This document shows, one piece after another, positions 7,195 to 15,309 of a stretch of DNA of 19,201 bases. The stretch lies in assembly GCA_041601945.1 (NCBI GenBank), contig JBFIHG010000043.1, positions 1-19,201 on the forward strand, given 5' to 3'. A model generated the notes under the pieces. That model saw only the letters and a program-made list of their open reading frames with translations, did not search any database and was not told the DNA's origin. The DNA comes from JBFJKD01 sp041601945 (GTDB lineage Bacteria > Pseudomonadota > Gammaproteobacteria > Pseudomonadales > Porticoccaceae). Made by a program: the position numbers and the translations under genes. Every line of letters begins with the position of its first letter. Within the stretch, counting starts at the first letter, position 1.

Positions 7195-10047
7195 TCAGTG
7201 CCCAGCTTTAAAAAATTCCAGATTCAGCGCTTCGTCTATAAATTTTTTCTGTTCTTCCAGATGGCTGGACATATAGCCCGAAGCCGGTGCCGCGGAAGGA
7301 TCCCGTCCGACGTAGTAGAGGTATAGCATCGGGTCGTGTGCAAAAAGTACGCGGCGCATATGGTGCTGACTGCTGTACCACACGCCCTGATTCATGGGTT
7401 CTTCCTGACACCAGACCACGTCCTGAAGATTGCTATAGGGTGCCAGTGCCGCTGCCAGTCCCCCATCGTCGAACGGATACAATTGCTCAATGCGTACCAG
7501 GGCAACGTCTTCCTGACCCCGCTCCTGGCGCTCCTCGTAGAGGTGGTAGTAAACCTTACCACTACAGAGCACCACACGTTTTACCGCTTCAGCTGTGACC
7601 TCGGTATCACCGATGACGGTTTTAAACTCCCCGTCCGCCAGTTCTTCAAGAGTCGAGGTGGCTAACTTGTGTCGCAAAATCCACTTGGGACTCATAACAA
7701 TTAAGGGCCGACGCATGGGCCGTATCGCCTGGCGGCGCAGCATGTGAAACAGCTGCGCAGGCGTAGTTGGGTTGCACACCTGCATATTGTGTTCCGCGCA
7801 CAGCTGCAGATAACGTTCGAGCCGCGCGGAGGAATGTTCCGGACCTTGTCCTTCGTAACCATGGGGCAGCAGCATGGTGAGCCCGCACAGACGTCCCCAT
7901 TTGTGTTCCCCGCTGGCAATGAACTGGTCAATTACCACCTGCGCGCCGTTGGCGAAATCGCCGAATTGCGCTTCCCAGATAACCAAACCCCGCGGCGCGG
8001 TAGTCGCGTAGCCATATTCAAAGGCCAGTACCGCCTCTTCCGACAGCAGGGAATCGTAAATATCCACTCGCGGTTGATCCGGGTGGACATGTTTTAGCGG
8101 CATATAGGGCACGCCAGTTTTTTGATTGTGCACCACCGCATGGCGATGGGAAAACGTACCGCGTCCGACATCCTGGCCAGTCATGCGCACCGGATAGCCC
8201 TCCGCAAGCAACGTCCCGTAGGCCAGTAGTTCCGCCATACCCCAATTTAACGGCAGCGCACCACCCGCCATCTTGCGGCGATCCTCATAGATTTTTTCCA
8301 CCTGGCGCTGCACCACCACACCATCCGGAATATGGCTGATCTTGCTCGCCACGTCCTTGAGCGCCTTAAGGGCATAGCCGGTGTTTCCCGGTGTGGTCCA
8401 GTCGTGGCCAAGGTACGGCTGCCAGTCGACAAACAGCCCTTTATCGGGGTCGGGCACCAGATTTTTGACCACGTAATGGCCCGAATCCAGGCGTTGCCGG
8501 TAGTCGTCCAGCATGGCATTACTCTGCGCCTCACTCACCACGCCCGAGCCGATTAGCTTTTCTGCATACAGCGTGCGCGTCGATTTGTGGCTGCGAATTT
8601 TTTTGTACATCAACGGTTGCGTGGAGGACGGCTCATCGGTTTCATTGTGGCCACGACGTCGATAGCCAACCAGATCAATGACCACGTCTTTTTTGAACTG
8701 ATAGCGATAGTCCATCGCTACCAGCGTGGCGAACATCACCGCCTCGGGATCATCGCCGTTAACGTGAAAAATAGGTGCCTGCACCATTTTTGCGATATCT
8801 GTGCAGTACTCGGTAGAGCGTACATCTTCCCGTAGATTGGTCGTGAATCCGACCTGATTGTTAATCACGACGTGAATGGAACCACCAGTTTTATAGGCGC
8901 GGGTCTGCGACATCTGGAAGGTTTCCATCACCACACCCTGGCCAGCAAAAGCGGCATCGCCGTGGATCAGAATCGGGACTACCTGATCCCCCACGCTGTC
9001 CAGGCGTCGCTCCTGTCGGGCTCGCGCGGAACCTTCGACCACCGGCGACACAATCTCGAGGTGCGATGGGTTAAAGCTCATCGCCAGATGTACTTCCCCT
9101 CCAAGAGTCATCACATTGGAAGAAAAACCCTGGTGATATTTGACGTCACCCGAGGTGTTAATACTTTTTTTACCCTCGAACTCGTCAAACATTTCCGCTG
9201 GATTTTTACCCAGCACGTTGACCAGCACGTTGAGGCGTCCCCGGTGGGCCATACCGATAACAATTTCCTTGGCCCCGTACTCGCCAGCGCGATTTATCAG
9301 CGCGTCTACCATCGGAATCAAGCTCTCCCCACCCTCCAGACCAAAACGTTTGGTGCCAGGGTATTTCGAGTCGAGGTGCTTCTCCAGACCTTCGGCCGCG
9401 GTCAGGCGTTCCAGTAACTGGCTGCGTACTTCCCGATCGTAGTTGGGACGCGATTGAACACTTTCAAAACGCTGCTGCAACCACTGCTTTTCAGCCAGCG
9501 ACGTAATGTGCATAAATTCCGGGCCGAGGGTGCCACAGTAAGTTGCCTGCAAAGCGTCGACAATCTCCCGCAGCGGCGCTTCTTCCTTGCCGATGTACAC
9601 AGACCCAGTTTGAAACGTGGTGTCCATATCCGCGTCGGTTAAGCCGTGGTAATGCAGGTGTAAATCTGGAACATCTTCCCGTTCCATAATGCCCAGCGGA
9701 TCCAGCTTCGCCAGCTGATGGCCGCGAAAGCGATACGAGCTAATCAGCTGCACCACGCGAATTTGTTTGCGCTCGTGTTCAATATTGACACCGCCAGAAC
9801 CCGGTGCTGGAATCGGGCGAGCGCGTTTGCGTCCCAGTAGTTCAAAGTGTGCCTGAATCGTATCGTGGGAAACATCTGGCGCTGCGCTACCGTTGACCCG
9901 CGGCAGCGCATCAAAAAAAGTACGCCACTGTTCAGGCAGATTTTTGGGGTTATGCAGATAGGTTTCGTAAAGCCCTTCGATATAGGCCGCATTCCCGCCG
10001 GACAGGTGGGAAGTACGTAAAAATTGCTCCATGATGCTTTGTTGCAT
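7195..10047 (-). CDS. sucA: 2-oxoglutarate dehydrogenase E1
   Basis: E1 is the thiamine-diphosphate enzyme that decarboxylates 2-oxoglutarate and succinylates the lipoyl group of SucB. At 950 residues it is close to E. coli SucA (933). The N-terminal E2-binding part (YLSG-like SHLSGGNAAYIEGLYE) is present, followed by KRFGLEGGESLIP, GMAHRGRLNVL, the ThDP/Mg-binding stretch HGDAAFAGQG to NNQVGFTT, then GYRRRGHNETDEP and, in the transketolase-like C-terminal half, GTFSHRHAV. The first ATG (10047) is chosen because AGGGA lies 6 bases before it and the N-terminus aligns with E. coli; an internal Met at residue 6 is a weaker choice. It follows sdhB after an 83-base gap that could fold (see the leader entry). 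Confidence 0.98.
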   Translation of the reverse strand: MQQSIMEQFLRTSHLSGGNAAYIEGLYETYLHNPKNLPEQWRTFFDALPRVNGSAAPDVSHDTIQAHFELLGRKRARPIPAPGSGGVNIEHERKQIRVVQLISSYRFRGHQLAKLDPLGIMEREDVPDLHLHYHGLTDADMDTTFQTGSVYIGKEEAPLREIVDALQATYCGTLGPEFMHITSLAEKQWLQQRFESVQSRPNYDREVRSQLLERLTAAEGLEKHLDSKYPGTKRFGLEGGESLIPMVDALINRAGEYGAKEIVIGMAHRGRLNVLVNVLGKNPAEMFDEFEGKKSINTSGDVKYHQGFSSNVMTLGGEVHLAMSFNPSHLEIVSPVVEGSARARQERRLDSVGDQVVPILIHGDAAFAGQGVVMETFQMSQTRAYKTGGSIHVVINNQVGFTTNLREDVRSTEYCTDIAKMVQAPIFHVNGDDPEAVMFATLVAMDYRYQFKKDVVIDLVGYRRRGHNETDEPSSTQPLMYKKIRSHKSTRTLYAEKLIGSGVVSEAQSNAMLDDYRQRLDSGHYVVKNLVPDPDKGLFVDWQPYLGHDWTTPGNTGYALKALKDVASKISHIPDGVVVQRQVEKIYEDRRKMAGGALPLNWGMAELLAYGTLLAEGYPVRMTGQDVGRGTFSHRHAVVHNQKTGVPYMPLKHVHPDQPRVDIYDSLLSEEAVLAFEYGYATTAPRGLVIWEAQFGDFANGAQVVIDQFIASGEHKWGRLCGLTMLLPHGYEGQGPEHSSARLERYLQLCAEHNMQVCNPTTPAQLFHMLRRQAIRPMRRPLIVMSPKWILRHKLATSTLEELADGEFKTVIGDTEVTAEAVKRVVLCSGKVYYHLYEERQERGQEDVALVRIEQLYPFDDGGLAAALAPYSNLQDVVWCQEEPMNQGVWYSSQHHMRRVLFAHDPMLYLYYVGRDPSAAPASGYMSSHLEEQKKFIDEALNLEFFKAGH

Positions 10048-10130
10048 CGATTATCCCTGCATGATGTTCAACGATAACAGTAAGCGATCTCCATCGTTGC
10101 AACCGCGAGACCGTGCCTCAGGATCGCAAC
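10048..10130 (-). promoter_or_regulatory. Possible structured leader before sucA
   Basis: The 83-base sdhB-sucA gap is long for this operon and has several complementary segments when read on the minus strand. CAACGAT (10099-10093) can pair with ATCGTTG (10075-10069), and GCGATC (10127-10122) with GATCGC (10089-10084), which lies in the loop of the first pair, so the two would form a pseudoknot or exclude each other. ATCCTG (10124-10119) could also mask the ribosome site CAGGGAT (10059-10053). Conserved sucA-leader RNAs have been described in Pseudomonas; whether this is one needs a covariance search. Confidence 0.35.
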
Positions 10131-10835
10131 TCAGGTGCCACTACGTAACAGCATAGTACGGATATGCCCTATCGCCCGAGTCGGGTTCAGCCCTTTGGGA
10201 CACACTGCCACACAATTTTGAATACCGTGACAGCGGAAAACACTGAATGGATCATCCAGCTTACTCAAGCGTTCTTCGGTGGCAGTGTCGCGACTGTCCG
10301 CTAAAAACCGATAGGCTTGCAGCAGTCCGGCCGGGCCGATAAATTTGTCCGGATTCCACCAGAAAGACGGGCAACTACTGGAGCAGCAGGCGCATAAAAT
10401 ACATTCGTATAAACCATCGAGCTTTGCCCTTTCCTCTGGTGTTTGTAGCCGTTCAATAGCGGGGGGCGGCGCGTCGTTTAACAGGTAGGGCTGAATTTTT
10501 TCATACTGCGTATAAAACTGCTCCATATCCACCACCAGATCGCGAATGACTGGCAGACCGGGCAGCGGGCGTAGCACCAGCTTGTTTTTACGCACACACT
10601 CGGACAGCGGGGTGACACACGCCAGACCATTCTTGCCATTGATGTTCAAACCGTCCGACCCGCACACACCCTCGCGACAGGAGCGTCGAAAAACCAGGGT
10701 GGAATCCTCGGCTTTGAGCAGTTCCATAACGTCCAGAACCATCAAATCTTTGCCGCCGGTATCCAGTTGAAAATCCTGCATGTATGGCGCTTTGTCCGTT
10801 TCCGGGTTATAGCGATAGACACTGACAGTCAACAT
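10131..10835 (-). CDS. sdhB: Succinate dehydrogenase iron-sulfur subunit
   Basis: This 234-residue subunit carries electrons from the flavin of SdhA to ubiquinone at the membrane through three clusters. The [2Fe-2S] ligands are in CREGVCGSD with a later Cys (Cys53, Cys58, Asp61, Cys73, the same Cys/Asp set as E. coli). The [4Fe-4S] motif is CILCACC (from Cys144) and the [3Fe-4S] plus closing cysteines are in CHGIQNC and CPKGLNP. No signal peptide, as expected for a protein on the cytoplasmic face. It lies 86 bases after sdhA, a wider gap than between the other sdh genes; the ribosome site (AGGG about 12 bases upstream of ATG 10835) is weak, so relative expression may depend on that gap. Confidence 0.98.
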   Translation of the reverse strand: MLTVSVYRYNPETDKAPYMQDFQLDTGGKDLMVLDVMELLKAEDSTLVFRRSCREGVCGSDGLNINGKNGLACVTPLSECVRKNKLVLRPLPGLPVIRDLVVDMEQFYTQYEKIQPYLLNDAPPPAIERLQTPEERAKLDGLYECILCACCSSSCPSFWWNPDKFIGPAGLLQAYRFLADSRDTATEERLSKLDDPFSVFRCHGIQNCVAVCPKGLNPTRAIGHIRTMLLRSGT

Positions 10836-10921
10836 AACGCAATTATTCCCTAACTAAACTTTCCAAACCAAAGACAGCCCCTGACAGGTGGCTTCCAGCA
10901 CATCGGTAGTACTCGCAAAAT

Positions 10922-12694
10922 CTAATACTTGCGCTCCGTGGGCGCAAACGCATCGCGGGTTTTAGGCGCGAAGTTCACCGCGCGTTTCGCAACCTCCTTG
11001 TTGTGCGGCAGGTATAAAGAATGGCACAACCAGTTTTCGTCGTCCCGTTCCGTAAAATCCTCCCGCGCATGGGCACCTCGGCTTTCCGTACGAGCTTCCG
11101 CCGCGATCGCCGTTGCCTCTGCAACCGCAAATAAATTCTGTAACTCCAGCGCCTCAATGCGTGCCGTATTGAAGGCCAGACTCTGATCGTCGAGGCGCAC
11201 GCCTTCAATGCGAGGACGCAGTGCGGCGAGCTTGGCAACCCCTTCGCGCATAAAATCCCCGCGCCGGAAAACGCCGAAGTGGTTTTGCATAATTGTCTGC
11301 AACTCTTTGCGCAGCTCGGCCACACCCTCGCCATCGCGGTTTCCGTTGATGCGATTCAGCCCGCTCATCGCCTGCTCTATCTCTATATCGGACGCGTCGC
11401 GTATTTCTACACCCGCGCGCAACGACTTTTCGATAAAGAGTCCCGAGGCACGGCCAAACACCACCAGATCCAGCAATGAATTGCCGCCCAAACGATTGGC
11501 GCCGTGCACGGACACACAGGCCACTTCGCCACAGGCAAAAAATCCTTCAATTATCTTGTCCTCGCCATTGGCCCCGCGGGTTAGCGCCTGCCCATGAATA
11601 TTGGTGGGAATCCCCCCCATCATGTAGTGACACGTGGGCACCACGGGTACCGGGTCGTGCACCGGATCCACGTGGGCGAACGTTTTTGACAATTCACAAA
11701 TTCCCGGCAGTCGACTTTGCAGCACTTCTTCGCCGAGGTGATCGAGTTTCAGCAATACGTGATCGCCATCCGGGCCACAGCCGCGCCCGGCCAGAATTTC
11801 GAGCACCATGGAGCGTGCCACCACATCGCGCCCGGCGAGATCCTTGGCATTGGGCGCGTAGCGTTCCATAAATCGCTCGCCATCCTTGTTGATTAAATAA
11901 CCACCCTCGCCGCGACAACCCTCCGTGACCAGCACCCCGGCGCCAGCAATACCGGTGGGGTGGAACTGCCACATTTCTATATCCTGCACCGGGTAGCCCG
12001 CGCGCAGGGCCATACCAATCCCATCGCCGGTATTGATATGCGCATTGGTGGTGGAAGCGTAAATACGCCCGGCACCGCCCGTTGCCAGCACCGTCGCGCG
12101 GGATTTGACGTACACGGTTTCCCCGGTTTCGATATTGATGGCAATAACACCCACCACCGCGTCATCCTGATTTTTTACCAGGTCGACTGCAAACCACTCG
12201 TTGAGAAATACCGTCTTATTTTTCAGGTTACTTTGATACAGCGTATGCAACAGCGCATGGCCAGTGCGGTCGGCAGCAGCACAGGTGCGCGCGGCCTGAC
12301 CACCGCGCCCAAAATCCTTGGACTGCCCACCAAACGGCCGCTGGTAGATGCGACCTTCCTCGGTGCGTGAAAACGGTAAGCCCATGTGTTCCAGCTCAAA
12401 CACCGCCTCGGGACCGACCGAACACATGTATTCAATCGCTTCCTGATCACCGATGTAATCCGAACCCTTGACTGTGTCGTACATGTGCCACTGCCACTGA
12501 TCCTGGGGATCACTACTGGCGATGGCACAGGTAATTCCGCCCTGCGCCGACACCGTGTGCGAGCGCGTCGGGAACACCTTGGAAATAACTGCGGTCTTAT
12601 AACCGGACTGCGCCAGTTGCAACGCAGCGCGCATTCCCGCGCCACCACCGCCGACAATCACGCCATCGAACGTGATGGTTCGCATATTCGCCAT
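10922..12694 (-). CDS. sdhA: Succinate dehydrogenase flavoprotein subunit
   Basis: SdhA oxidises succinate to fumarate with covalently bound FAD at the cytoplasmic face of the inner membrane. The 590 residues (E. coli 588) begin with the dinucleotide-binding GGGGAGMRAA; His46 in RSHTVSAQGG is the FAD-linked histidine. Further family marks are the TEGCRGEGG segment, AGRDVVARS, and HGANRLGGNSLLDLVVFGR, all in their expected order, and the C-terminal domain with the HAREDFTERDD segment. ATG 12694 lies 4 bases after the sdhD stop, with GGGGGA nine bases upstream; a second ATG at codon 4 is possible. Confidence 0.98.
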   Translation of the reverse strand: MANMRTITFDGVIVGGGGAGMRAALQLAQSGYKTAVISKVFPTRSHTVSAQGGITCAIASSDPQDQWQWHMYDTVKGSDYIGDQEAIEYMCSVGPEAVFELEHMGLPFSRTEEGRIYQRPFGGQSKDFGRGGQAARTCAAADRTGHALLHTLYQSNLKNKTVFLNEWFAVDLVKNQDDAVVGVIAINIETGETVYVKSRATVLATGGAGRIYASTTNAHINTGDGIGMALRAGYPVQDIEMWQFHPTGIAGAGVLVTEGCRGEGGYLINKDGERFMERYAPNAKDLAGRDVVARSMVLEILAGRGCGPDGDHVLLKLDHLGEEVLQSRLPGICELSKTFAHVDPVHDPVPVVPTCHYMMGGIPTNIHGQALTRGANGEDKIIEGFFACGEVACVSVHGANRLGGNSLLDLVVFGRASGLFIEKSLRAGVEIRDASDIEIEQAMSGLNRINGNRDGEGVAELRKELQTIMQNHFGVFRRGDFMREGVAKLAALRPRIEGVRLDDQSLAFNTARIEALELQNLFAVAEATAIAAEARTESRGAHAREDFTERDDENWLCHSLYLPHNKEVAKRAVNFAPKTRDAFAPTERKY

Positions 12695-12698
12695 TACT

Positions 12699-13070
12699 TC
12701 AAATCCCCCAGAGAATATCTACGGCCCAACCCACGTAGGTAATAATGACGGCAATCACGCCAAATTGAAGAACAATACGCAACGCGGTGGCCTTGGGGCC
12801 AAGTAGGCGTACCGTGACATAATCGGTCAACACGGCCCACATACCAATCCACGCATGGGCTGCGAACGATAGAATCGTCATGACGCTCAGCAAGCGCACC
12901 CAGAAACTGCGATGCAGCTCTACCCAATCTGCATAGGCAAGACCCGGATGCGCGATAAGGTAACCGACAATAACGACCAGATAAATTGTAATGATAACGC
13001 CACTGATACGCTGTACTAACCAGTCGGCAAGACCACTGCGACCGAAGCTGGTGACATTGGTTACAGCCAT
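12699..13070 (-). CDS. sdhD: Succinate dehydrogenase membrane anchor subunit SdhD
   Basis: SdhD and SdhC anchor SdhAB in the inner membrane and build the ubiquinone and haem b site. The ATG at 13070 (MAVTNVTSFG) gives 123 residues, close to E. coli's 115. A longer open frame upstream (to 13316) is rejected because it merely overlaps sdhC and has no membrane-protein character. Three membrane helices are visible, roughly VIITIYLVVIVGYLIA, MTILSFAAHAWIGMWAV and VLQFGVIAVIITYVGWAV. HAWIGMW and the following TDY match the E. coli segment that holds Asp82-Tyr83 at the quinone site. Overlaps sdhC by 10 bases. Confidence 0.95.
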   Translation of the reverse strand: MAVTNVTSFGRSGLADWLVQRISGVIITIYLVVIVGYLIAHPGLAYADWVELHRSFWVRLLSVMTILSFAAHAWIGMWAVLTDYVTVRLLGPKATALRIVLQFGVIAVIITYVGWAVDILWGI

Positions 13071-13438
13071 ATCCACACTCCCGCCACAATGATAAGAAGC
13101 GCTGCAATCACCAGCACCAGGCGCGCGCCCAGCACCCCGCCCTCGAGACTTTCGCCGATACCGAAATCCATAATCATATGGCGAACACCCGCCACCAGAT
13201 GATAGGCCAGCGCCGCCAGCATGCCCCACAGCAGCAATTGCAGCCAGGGATTGGCGAACCCAGCGCGAATAGATGCGAAACCCTCTGCGGAGGAGAGGCT
13301 GATGTCGAGCATCCACAACAGCAGTCCGGTGACGGCCAACAGGGCCACACCGGAGACACGATGCAAAATTGATACGTAAGCGGTAATCGGTAGCCGAAAG
13401 GTGCCGATATCCAGATTAACAGGCCGTTTCTTGTTCAC
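13061..13438 (-). CDS. sdhC: Succinate dehydrogenase cytochrome b556 subunit SdhC
   Basis: SdhC is the second membrane anchor and provides the haem ligand. I take the GTG at 13438, giving 125 residues starting MNKKRPVNLD, because AGAGG lies about 11 bases upstream and the N-terminus then aligns with the (K)xxRPVNLD start of E. coli and Pseudomonas proteins. A TTG at 13474 would add 12 residues but has no ribosome site. The Ser and Arg of SILHRVSG correspond to quinone-site residues, and the His in AYHLVAGVRHMIMD matches the E. coli haem ligand His84. Three hydrophobic helices are present. It is the first gene of the operon and overlaps sdhD by 10 bases. Confidence 0.95.
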   Translation of the reverse strand: MNKKRPVNLDIGTFRLPITAYVSILHRVSGVALLAVTGLLLWMLDISLSSAEGFASIRAGFANPWLQLLLWGMLAALAYHLVAGVRHMIMDFGIGESLEGGVLGARLVLVIAALLIIVAGVWIWL

Positions 13439-13543
13439 AGTGGGCGATACCTCTAGACCCTGTTTTAGCAGCAAATTACGTTGTCCGATTGCTGAAAATA
13501 TCCGGGTACGCCGGCATCGGAACTGCGGTTTTGAACGGCCAGC

Positions 13544-13572
13544 ATTATAGGTGTATTAATTATCAAATACAA
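13544..13572 (-). promoter_or_regulatory. Sigma70-type promoter for sdhC
   Basis: On the minus strand TTGTAT (13572-13567) and a perfect TATAAT (13549-13544) are spaced by 17 bases. The predicted start near 13537 leaves a leader of about 100 bases before the sdhC GTG. The -10 is a perfect match and the -35 is weak, a common mark of promoters assisted or controlled by a regulator. Confidence 0.6.
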
Positions 13573-13577
13573 TTAAT
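13555..13577. promoter_or_regulatory. AT-rich inverted repeat over the sdh -35 region, possible operator
   Basis: ATTAATT (13555-13561) and AATTAAT (13571-13577) are perfect 7-base inverted arms around a 9-base spacer and cover the sdhC -35 element. The position suits a repressor or activator site. AT-rich palindromes can arise by chance, and I cannot match it confidently to an ArcA, FNR or other known box. Confidence 0.3.
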
Positions 13578-13750
13578 CGGGCCGCCTTGCGGCACTGGAT
13601 TGTTGAGCAACTCTGGCTTTCTAACGCGCATCTTTACGCCGCTGGCGGCGCACCATATACGTGCAACAATATTTCCGCCCTGAGTGTCATTGGCGAGCTC
13701 AACGGCATGTAGCATACCCATCACCAGGGGATTCTTTAACCGGCAAAAAA

Positions 13751-13778
13751 TTGACAAACACGCCCGTCGGGCTATAGT
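13751..13778 (+). promoter_or_regulatory. Strong sigma70-type promoter for gltA
   Basis: TTGACA (13751-13756) is a perfect -35 and TATAGT (13773-13778) matches five of six -10 bases, with 16 bases between them. The predicted start near 13785 gives a leader of about 80 bases to the gltA GTG at 13866. No other promoter-like pair in the gap is as good. Confidence 0.75.
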
Positions 13779-13854
13779 CTGCGGCCTCTGTATTTGTAAC
13801 CTCAGCATTATTAAAACACTTAGACGCGGCCACCGGTGGTGGACACCAAGAGCC

Positions 13855-13859
13855 AGGAG
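13855..13859 (+). promoter_or_regulatory. Ribosome binding site that fixes the gltA start
   Basis: AGGAG lies six bases before GTG 13866. The upstream in-frame GTGs at 13836 and 13839 have no such site, and an ATG at 13861 is followed at once by TAG, so GTG 13866 is preferred. Confidence 0.75.
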
Positions 13860-13865
13860 AATGTA

Positions 13866-15152
13866 GTGACCGACAGAAAAGCGACACTCAACATACCAGG
13901 GCGCGACCTCCCGATTGAATTGCCCATGTATTCCGGCACCCTGGGACAGGACGTTATCGAAGTGAGCGGGCTAACCGCAGAAGGGTATTTCACCTACGAC
14001 CCCGGTTTTGCAGCCACCGCTGCCTGCGATTCAAAAATCACTTATATCGATGGTGATCAGGGCATTCTCTTGCATCGCGGCTACCCCATCGAACAGCTCG
14101 CCGACCATTCGGATTATCTGGAAGTGGCCTACCTGTTGCTCAACGGCGAATTACCCAGCACTGCGCAAAAAAGTGAGTTTGAAACGATCGTTCGCGAACA
14201 CACTATGGTCAACCGCTCCATCGAGCAATTTATGTCGGGCTTTCGTTACGATGCCCATCCGATGGCAATAATGTGCGGCGTGGTGGGCGCAATGTCGTCG
14301 TTCTATCACGACTCCATGGATATCAATAACCCTACCCATCGCATGATCACGGCACACCGCCTGATTGCCAAAATGCCCACCCTGGCCGCCATGTGCCACA
14401 AGCATTTTGTCGGGCAACCCTACATGTATCCCGACAACACCCTGGGCTATGCGGAAAACTTTTTGCACATGATGTTTGGCACGCCCTGCGAAGACAAACC
14501 AGTCAACCCCGTGCTGGCAAAAGCTATGGACAAGATTTTTCTATTGCATGCCGACCACGAACAAAACGCTTCGACATCCACCGTGCGTATGGCGGGTTCT
14601 TCCGGCGCTAATCCGTTTTCCTGTATCGCGGCCGGTATCGCCGCTCTGTGGGGGCCTGCCCACGGTGGCGCCAATCAGGCGGTACTGGAGATGTTGCAGG
14701 AAATTGGCGACGTGAAACACATTGACAAGTTTATTGCGCGCGCCAAGGACAAAGATGATTCCTATCGACTGATGGGCTTTGGACACCGCGTATATAAAAA
14801 CTTTGACCCGCGGGCAACAGTTATGAAACAGACCTGCGACGAGGTACTGGCAGAACTGGGCATTAACGACCCACTACTGGAGATTGCCAAGCGCCTTGAA
14901 GAAATCACGTTACAGGACGATTATTTTGTGTCCAAAAAACTGTACCCCAACGTCGATTTTTATTCCGGCATTATCATGAAAGCTATTGGAATACCCACGG
15001 AAATGTTCACCGTGATATTCGCCACTGGCCGCACTGTTGGCTGGATCGCGCACTGGAATGAAATGATCAGCCATCCCTATCGCATCGGCCGCCCACGGCA
15101 ACTGTACAGCGGTTACCAGGCCCGCGACTTTGTACCGATTAACCAGCGTTAA
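13866..15152 (+). CDS. gltA: Citrate synthase (type II)
   Basis: Citrate synthase joins acetyl-CoA and oxaloacetate to form citrate and so starts the TCA cycle in the cytosol. From GTG 13866 the protein has 428 residues, against 427 in E. coli GltA, and begins MTDRKATLNI, the normal family N-terminus. The N-terminal part (GYFTYDPGF, then ITYIDGDQGILLHRGYPIEQL) belongs to the Gram-negative hexameric, NADH-sensitive type. Catalytic landmarks are HADHEQNAS, the His in GPAHGGANQAV (E. coli His264), the His in GFGHRVYKNFDPR (His305), and the Asp in VDFYSG (Asp362). It has its own promoter, is divergent from the sdh-suc operon, and ends in a clear terminator, so it is probably monocistronic. Confidence 0.98.
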   Translation: MTDRKATLNIPGRDLPIELPMYSGTLGQDVIEVSGLTAEGYFTYDPGFAATAACDSKITYIDGDQGILLHRGYPIEQLADHSDYLEVAYLLLNGELPSTAQKSEFETIVREHTMVNRSIEQFMSGFRYDAHPMAIMCGVVGAMSSFYHDSMDINNPTHRMITAHRLIAKMPTLAAMCHKHFVGQPYMYPDNTLGYAENFLHMMFGTPCEDKPVNPVLAKAMDKIFLLHADHEQNASTSTVRMAGSSGANPFSCIAAGIAALWGPAHGGANQAVLEMLQEIGDVKHIDKFIARAKDKDDSYRLMGFGHRVYKNFDPRATVMKQTCDEVLAELGINDPLLEIAKRLEEITLQDDYFVSKKLYPNVDFYSGIIMKAIGIPTEMFTVIFATGRTVGWIAHWNEMISHPYRIGRPRQLYSGYQARDFVPINQR

Positions 15153-15179
15153 CACCCCGCCCCCGAGTTAGCACTACCT

Positions 15180-15206
15180 GGCCGCTTCCTTGGCGGCCTT
15201 TATTTT
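15180..15206 (+). terminator. Rho-independent terminator of gltA
   Basis: GGCCGC (15180-15185) and GCGGCC (15193-15198) form a perfect 6-bp GC stem with a 7-base loop, followed by TTTATTTT (15199-15206). It starts 27 bases after the gltA stop. The remaining bases to the next gene (15207-15309) hold a possible -10 (TATAAC, 15279-15284) without a well-placed -35. Confidence 0.85.
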
Positions 15207-15309
15207 GCGCGCGCCGAGCTCCCCCAACCGACCCATATACGCGAGTAGATTTTGCCCGGCAAAACCGGTAAGTTACCCTATAACACGCAGGCAGTGCCGG
15301 TCATAACTA

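Larger units (their letters stand above)
13439..13865. promoter_or_regulatory. Divergent sdhC / gltA control region, no gene seen
   Basis: This 427-base stretch separates the two divergent starts. It holds a promoter towards each gene (listed separately), an AT-rich inverted repeat at the sdh promoter, and two GC-rich hairpins in the middle: GCCGC-CTT-GCGGC at 13581-13593 and CGCCGC-TG-GCGGCG at 13637-13650. Short open frames of 60-80 codons cross it in both directions but lack ribosome sites, overlap both promoters and resemble nothing I know. A perfect palindrome CCACCGGTGG at 13830-13839 lies in the gltA leader. Confidence 0.75.

Noticed and set aside
10836..10921. Internal promoter before sdhB (TTGGTT, 18 bases, AATAAT on the minus strand)
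   Set aside because: The -35 is poor, and the predicted start would fall at the sdhB ATG, leaving no leader.
13071..13316. Upstream extension of sdhD to a 205-residue protein
   Set aside because: The added part is sdhC read in another frame, with Arg/Gly-rich, non-membrane composition. The family N-terminus starts at ATG 13070.
13439..13474. TTG start for sdhC at 13474
   Set aside because: No ribosome site precedes it, and the extra residues do not fit the family. GTG 13438 has AGAGG upstream and gives the normal N-terminus.
13836..13865. GTG 13836 or 13839 as the gltA start, or a start-stop ATG-TAG mini-ORF at 13861
   Set aside because: The upstream GTGs lack a Shine-Dalgarno. The ATG lies only one base after AGGAG, too close for initiation. 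GTG 13866 gives the standard protein.
13489..13866. Small open frames on both strands of the sdhC-gltA gap
   Set aside because: They have no ribosome sites, cross both promoters and show no recognisable domain.
15252..15284. Promoter TTGCCC / TATAAC for the phosphatase gene
   Set aside because: The spacing of 21 bases is too wide. Only the -10-like element is credible, so no promoter is called, although one must exist after the gltA terminator.
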